This document shows positions 62,164-64,000 of a stretch of DNA of 64,000 nucleotides, piece after piece. Origin of the DNA: Trichormus sp. NMC-1 (GTDB taxonomy: Bacteria; Cyanobacteriota; Cyanobacteriia; Cyanobacteriales; Nostocaceae); NCBI RefSeq assembly GCF_001858025.1, contig NZ_LZQD01000012.1, positions 59,539-123,538 of the forward strand. The letters are read 5' to 3'. The stretch's first letter is position 1. Each line of letters begins with the position of its first letter. Position numbers and translations under genes: made by a program. The notes beneath the pieces are model-generated. The model searched no databases and was not told the origin of the DNA. It worked only from the letters and a program-made list of their open reading frames with translations.

Positions 62164-63438
62164 GTGATATTTCTGTACAAAAGCCAGCAAAATCTAATTA
62201 AACCAGATAAATCTCTCAAAGCCATATTAGAATTTATCTGCGCCCAATCCCATAAATTAACTAATTGTGGGATTTACTACACCAGACAGATTTACTTCAA
62301 AACAGGGAAAATAATCAAGAAGTTTGATTTGATTAATGAATACAAAAACAACAAGCATTACCAAGTCTTACATTCACAAGCTGCACAACAAACTCTGTTA
62401 TCGGTATTTGAATCTTTCAAATCATTCAAGGCTTTAAACAGCAAGTACAGGAAAGGAGAACTGCAAGAGCAACCAAGATTACCTAAATACAGAAAATCTG
62501 GATTAGCACCAATATCTTACCCCAAACAAGCACTGAAATTAGTAGAAGGACAGATTCAAATACCATTAGGTATAACTATTAATAGATGGTTTAGCTTGAA
62601 GAACTTTCTTTTACCAATGTCATCTAACTTAAATTTTGATGACATTAAAGAGCTAAGAATAGTACCTCGTAATCGTTGTTTTTATGTTGAGTTTGTTTAT
62701 CAAACTTCAGATACCCAGAAGCAACAAATAAGTCCAGATAGATGTTTAGGAATAGATACAGGGATTGGTAATTGGTTGACTTGTGTTTCTAACGTGGGAA
62801 CTTCATTTATTATTGATGGCAGACATTTAAAATCTGTCAACCAATTTTATAATAAACAGATTGCCACTATTAAACAAAACAAACCCCAAGGATTTTGGTC
62901 TAAAAGATTAGCTGCTATTACAGAAAAACGAAATCGTCGGATGCGTGATGCTGTCAACAAAGCAGCAAGATTGGTAATAGACCATTGTTTAAAACATGGA
63001 ATTGGAACTTTAGTCTTTGGGTGGAATAAAGGACAAAGACAAGAAGTTAATTTGGGAACAAAAACTAATCAGCCCTTTGTGCAGATTCCTACTGCTAAAC
63101 TCAAAAACCGCATTTCTCAACTATGTGAACATTACGGGATTGAGTTTGTAGAAACCGAGGAAAGTTACACATCCAAAGCTTCGTTTTTAGATAATGATTT
63201 TCTCCCGGAATATGGTGAAAAACCCATGATGTGGAAAGAATCAGGAAAACGAATAAAGCGTGGATTGTATCGTACTGCTAACAATTTCTATGTTAATGCT
63301 GATGCAAATGCGGCAGCAAATATTTTAAGAAAAGTAAAGGCAACATTGGGATTAAATCTCGATGGAGTCCATAGGGGCGCTTTGACTACGCCTTTAAGAG
63401 TCCGTTTTTGGGCTTCTTCAGAATCCCCGTGTCTTTAG
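62164..63438 (+). CDS. tnpB: TnpB of a divergent type (no canonical Glu motif, no zinc ribbon)
   Basis: The RuvC Asp residues are clear: D198 (LGIDTGIGN) and D380 (NADANAAANILRK), numbered from the GTG. Where other TnpB have V-x-D/E-L-N the sequence is LVFGWNKGQRQE, so the usual Glu is absent; a conserved E in VETEESYTSKASFLD (residues 329-343) may replace it, as described for rearranged TnpB sites. No CxxC zinc ribbon is found. AAGGAGGTG overlaps the GTG at 62164, so CTG at 62173 may be the real start. Right end: hairpin CCCCG ... CGGGG then TCAA (63450-63453). Confidence 0.8.
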   Translation: MIFLYKSQQNLIKPDKSLKAILEFICAQSHKLTNCGIYYTRQIYFKTGKIIKKFDLINEYKNNKHYQVLHSQAAQQTLLSVFESFKSFKALNSKYRKGELQEQPRLPKYRKSGLAPISYPKQALKLVEGQIQIPLGITINRWFSLKNFLLPMSSNLNFDDIKELRIVPRNRCFYVEFVYQTSDTQKQQISPDRCLGIDTGIGNWLTCVSNVGTSFIIDGRHLKSVNQFYNKQIATIKQNKPQGFWSKRLAAITEKRNRRMRDAVNKAARLVIDHCLKHGIGTLVFGWNKGQRQEVNLGTKTNQPFVQIPTAKLKNRISQLCEHYGIEFVETEESYTSKASFLDNDFLPEYGEKPMMWKESGKRIKRGLYRTANNFYVNADANAAANILRKVKATLGLNLDGVHRGALTTPLRVRFWASSESPCL

Positions 63439-63453
63439 ACCGGGGAGTATCAA

Positions 63454-63908
63454 ATACGTGTGATTCCTTTACCTGAAAATAGCTGTAACCCAACAGAAGC
63501 AGTGATAGCATAAAAGGAAATCAACACACACAAAAGCGAAATTTTCTAGTTGATTATCTGCTGAATTGAAATTGCAATAATAAGCTAATCGTCATTCATT
63601 TTTCTAGAGAAATTGGCTCGTAGTCAGGGTTTTACCCCTGATTCTGTGCAACTAAAATGCTCATTAGCTTACCTGAGTTCGATGTTATAAAATCCGCTCA
63701 AAATTAGTTTTTCAAAGAGTTGTTACCAAGTTTTACCAATCAATTAGCCACAAACTAGAACTGAATTAACGTTTACTTCGATAGGATAGGGCTGTGAAAA
63801 AGGACAGACATTTGATGAGAACTTGTAAGAAACCTTTGAAAATCTGCGTTTATTCTTCTCTAAAGAACTCTACTTTTCCACTTAATAAGATTGTCAGGGG
63901 GCAGGAAT
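63454..63908. other. Gap before parA
   Basis: 455 bp with no ORF. A hairpin CAGGG-TTTTA-CCCCTG lies near 63628-63645. It may hold the promoter or operator of parA. Confidence 0.4.
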
Positions 63909-64000
63909 TTGACACGCATAATTACACTTTTTAATCAGTCTGGTGGTGTAGGTAAATCTAGTTTAGCCATGAACCTTGCCTACCATTTGCAGGAGCGTAA
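63909..64000 (+). CDS. parA: ParA-type ATPase, partial (cut by the window edge)
   Basis: Only the first 30 residues are present, from the TTG at 63909: TRIITLFNQSGGVGKSSLAM, which has the deviant Walker A motif KGGVGKT-type (here QSGGVGKSS). CAGGA precedes the start. It is a plasmid partition ATPase of the Walker type, distinct from the ParM actin-type and the 32432 ATPase; parB would lie beyond the window. Confidence 0.8.
   Translation, partial: MTRIITLFNQSGGVGKSSLAMNLAYHLQER

Overview
The window looks like part of a large plasmid, or a recently integrated one, from a filamentous cyanobacterium of the Nostoc/Anabaena group. This rests on AT-rich DNA with GCGATCGC (HIP1) octamers, CCCTGCT/CCCTGTT short tandem repeats, the short interspersed repeats typical of these genomes, and many cyanobacterium-type families (Uma2, DUF4351, UPF0175, CyRepA-like replication protein). 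Plasmid character rests on a giant replication protein, an actin-type (ParM) partition locus, a MobC/relaxase pair, a VirD4-like coupling protein and a ParA starting at the right edge. No rRNA, tRNA or CRISPR array was seen.

Layout. 0-12.5 kb: ankyrin protein, coupling protein (T4CP), Rpn-type nuclease, a secreted lysozyme-like protein and several unknown plasmid proteins. 12.7-19 kb: a family A DNA polymerase without 5' exonuclease, a peroxiredoxin-like protein, a DUF1349/uridine-kinase-like pair and a Ycf46-like AAA ATPase. 19-27.5 kb: a leftward type I restriction-modification operon (hsdM, small genes, hsdS, DUF2281, hsdR). 27.5-30.8 kb: an acidic ORF, two paralogous small proteins and a site-2 protease. 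31-35.1 kb: a leftward lipoprotein / membrane protein / ParA-like ATPase / ParR candidate / ParM operon. 35.1-38.5 kb: an 11-bp repeat array, a likely oriT, MobC and relaxase. 38.6-46.8 kb: two unknown proteins, the replication protein and glycerol kinase. 46.9-52.6 kb: a 1662-residue GHKL-ATPase/DUF3883 protein and a DUF433/DUF5615 toxin-antitoxin pair. 52.6-64 kb: a broken carotenoid-type oxidoreductase, nuclease-like and Gp157-like genes, a divergent response regulator and histidine kinase, two TnpB elements, DNA-binding proteins and the start of parA.

How the parts fit. The 33-45 kb block is a plasmid maintenance and mobilisation core: a centromere-like array lies between parM and the mobilisation genes, with a structured oriT candidate next to mobC. 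The T4CP and a muralytic enzyme at the left would support transfer, but no VirB4 or other channel genes are visible, so the plasmid is either mobilisable or has its channel genes elsewhere. Defence-type cargo includes the type I system and the giant ATPase-nuclease.

Mobile small DNA is prominent. Three MITE-like elements with perfect 8-, 9- and 10-bp target duplications are visible, with further inverted-repeat elements. Short interspersed repeats have entered coding sequences, several times in frame (HsdR, relaxase, replication protein) and once breaking a gene (FAD oxidoreductase). Functional assignments are from reading motifs by eye; no database search was possible.
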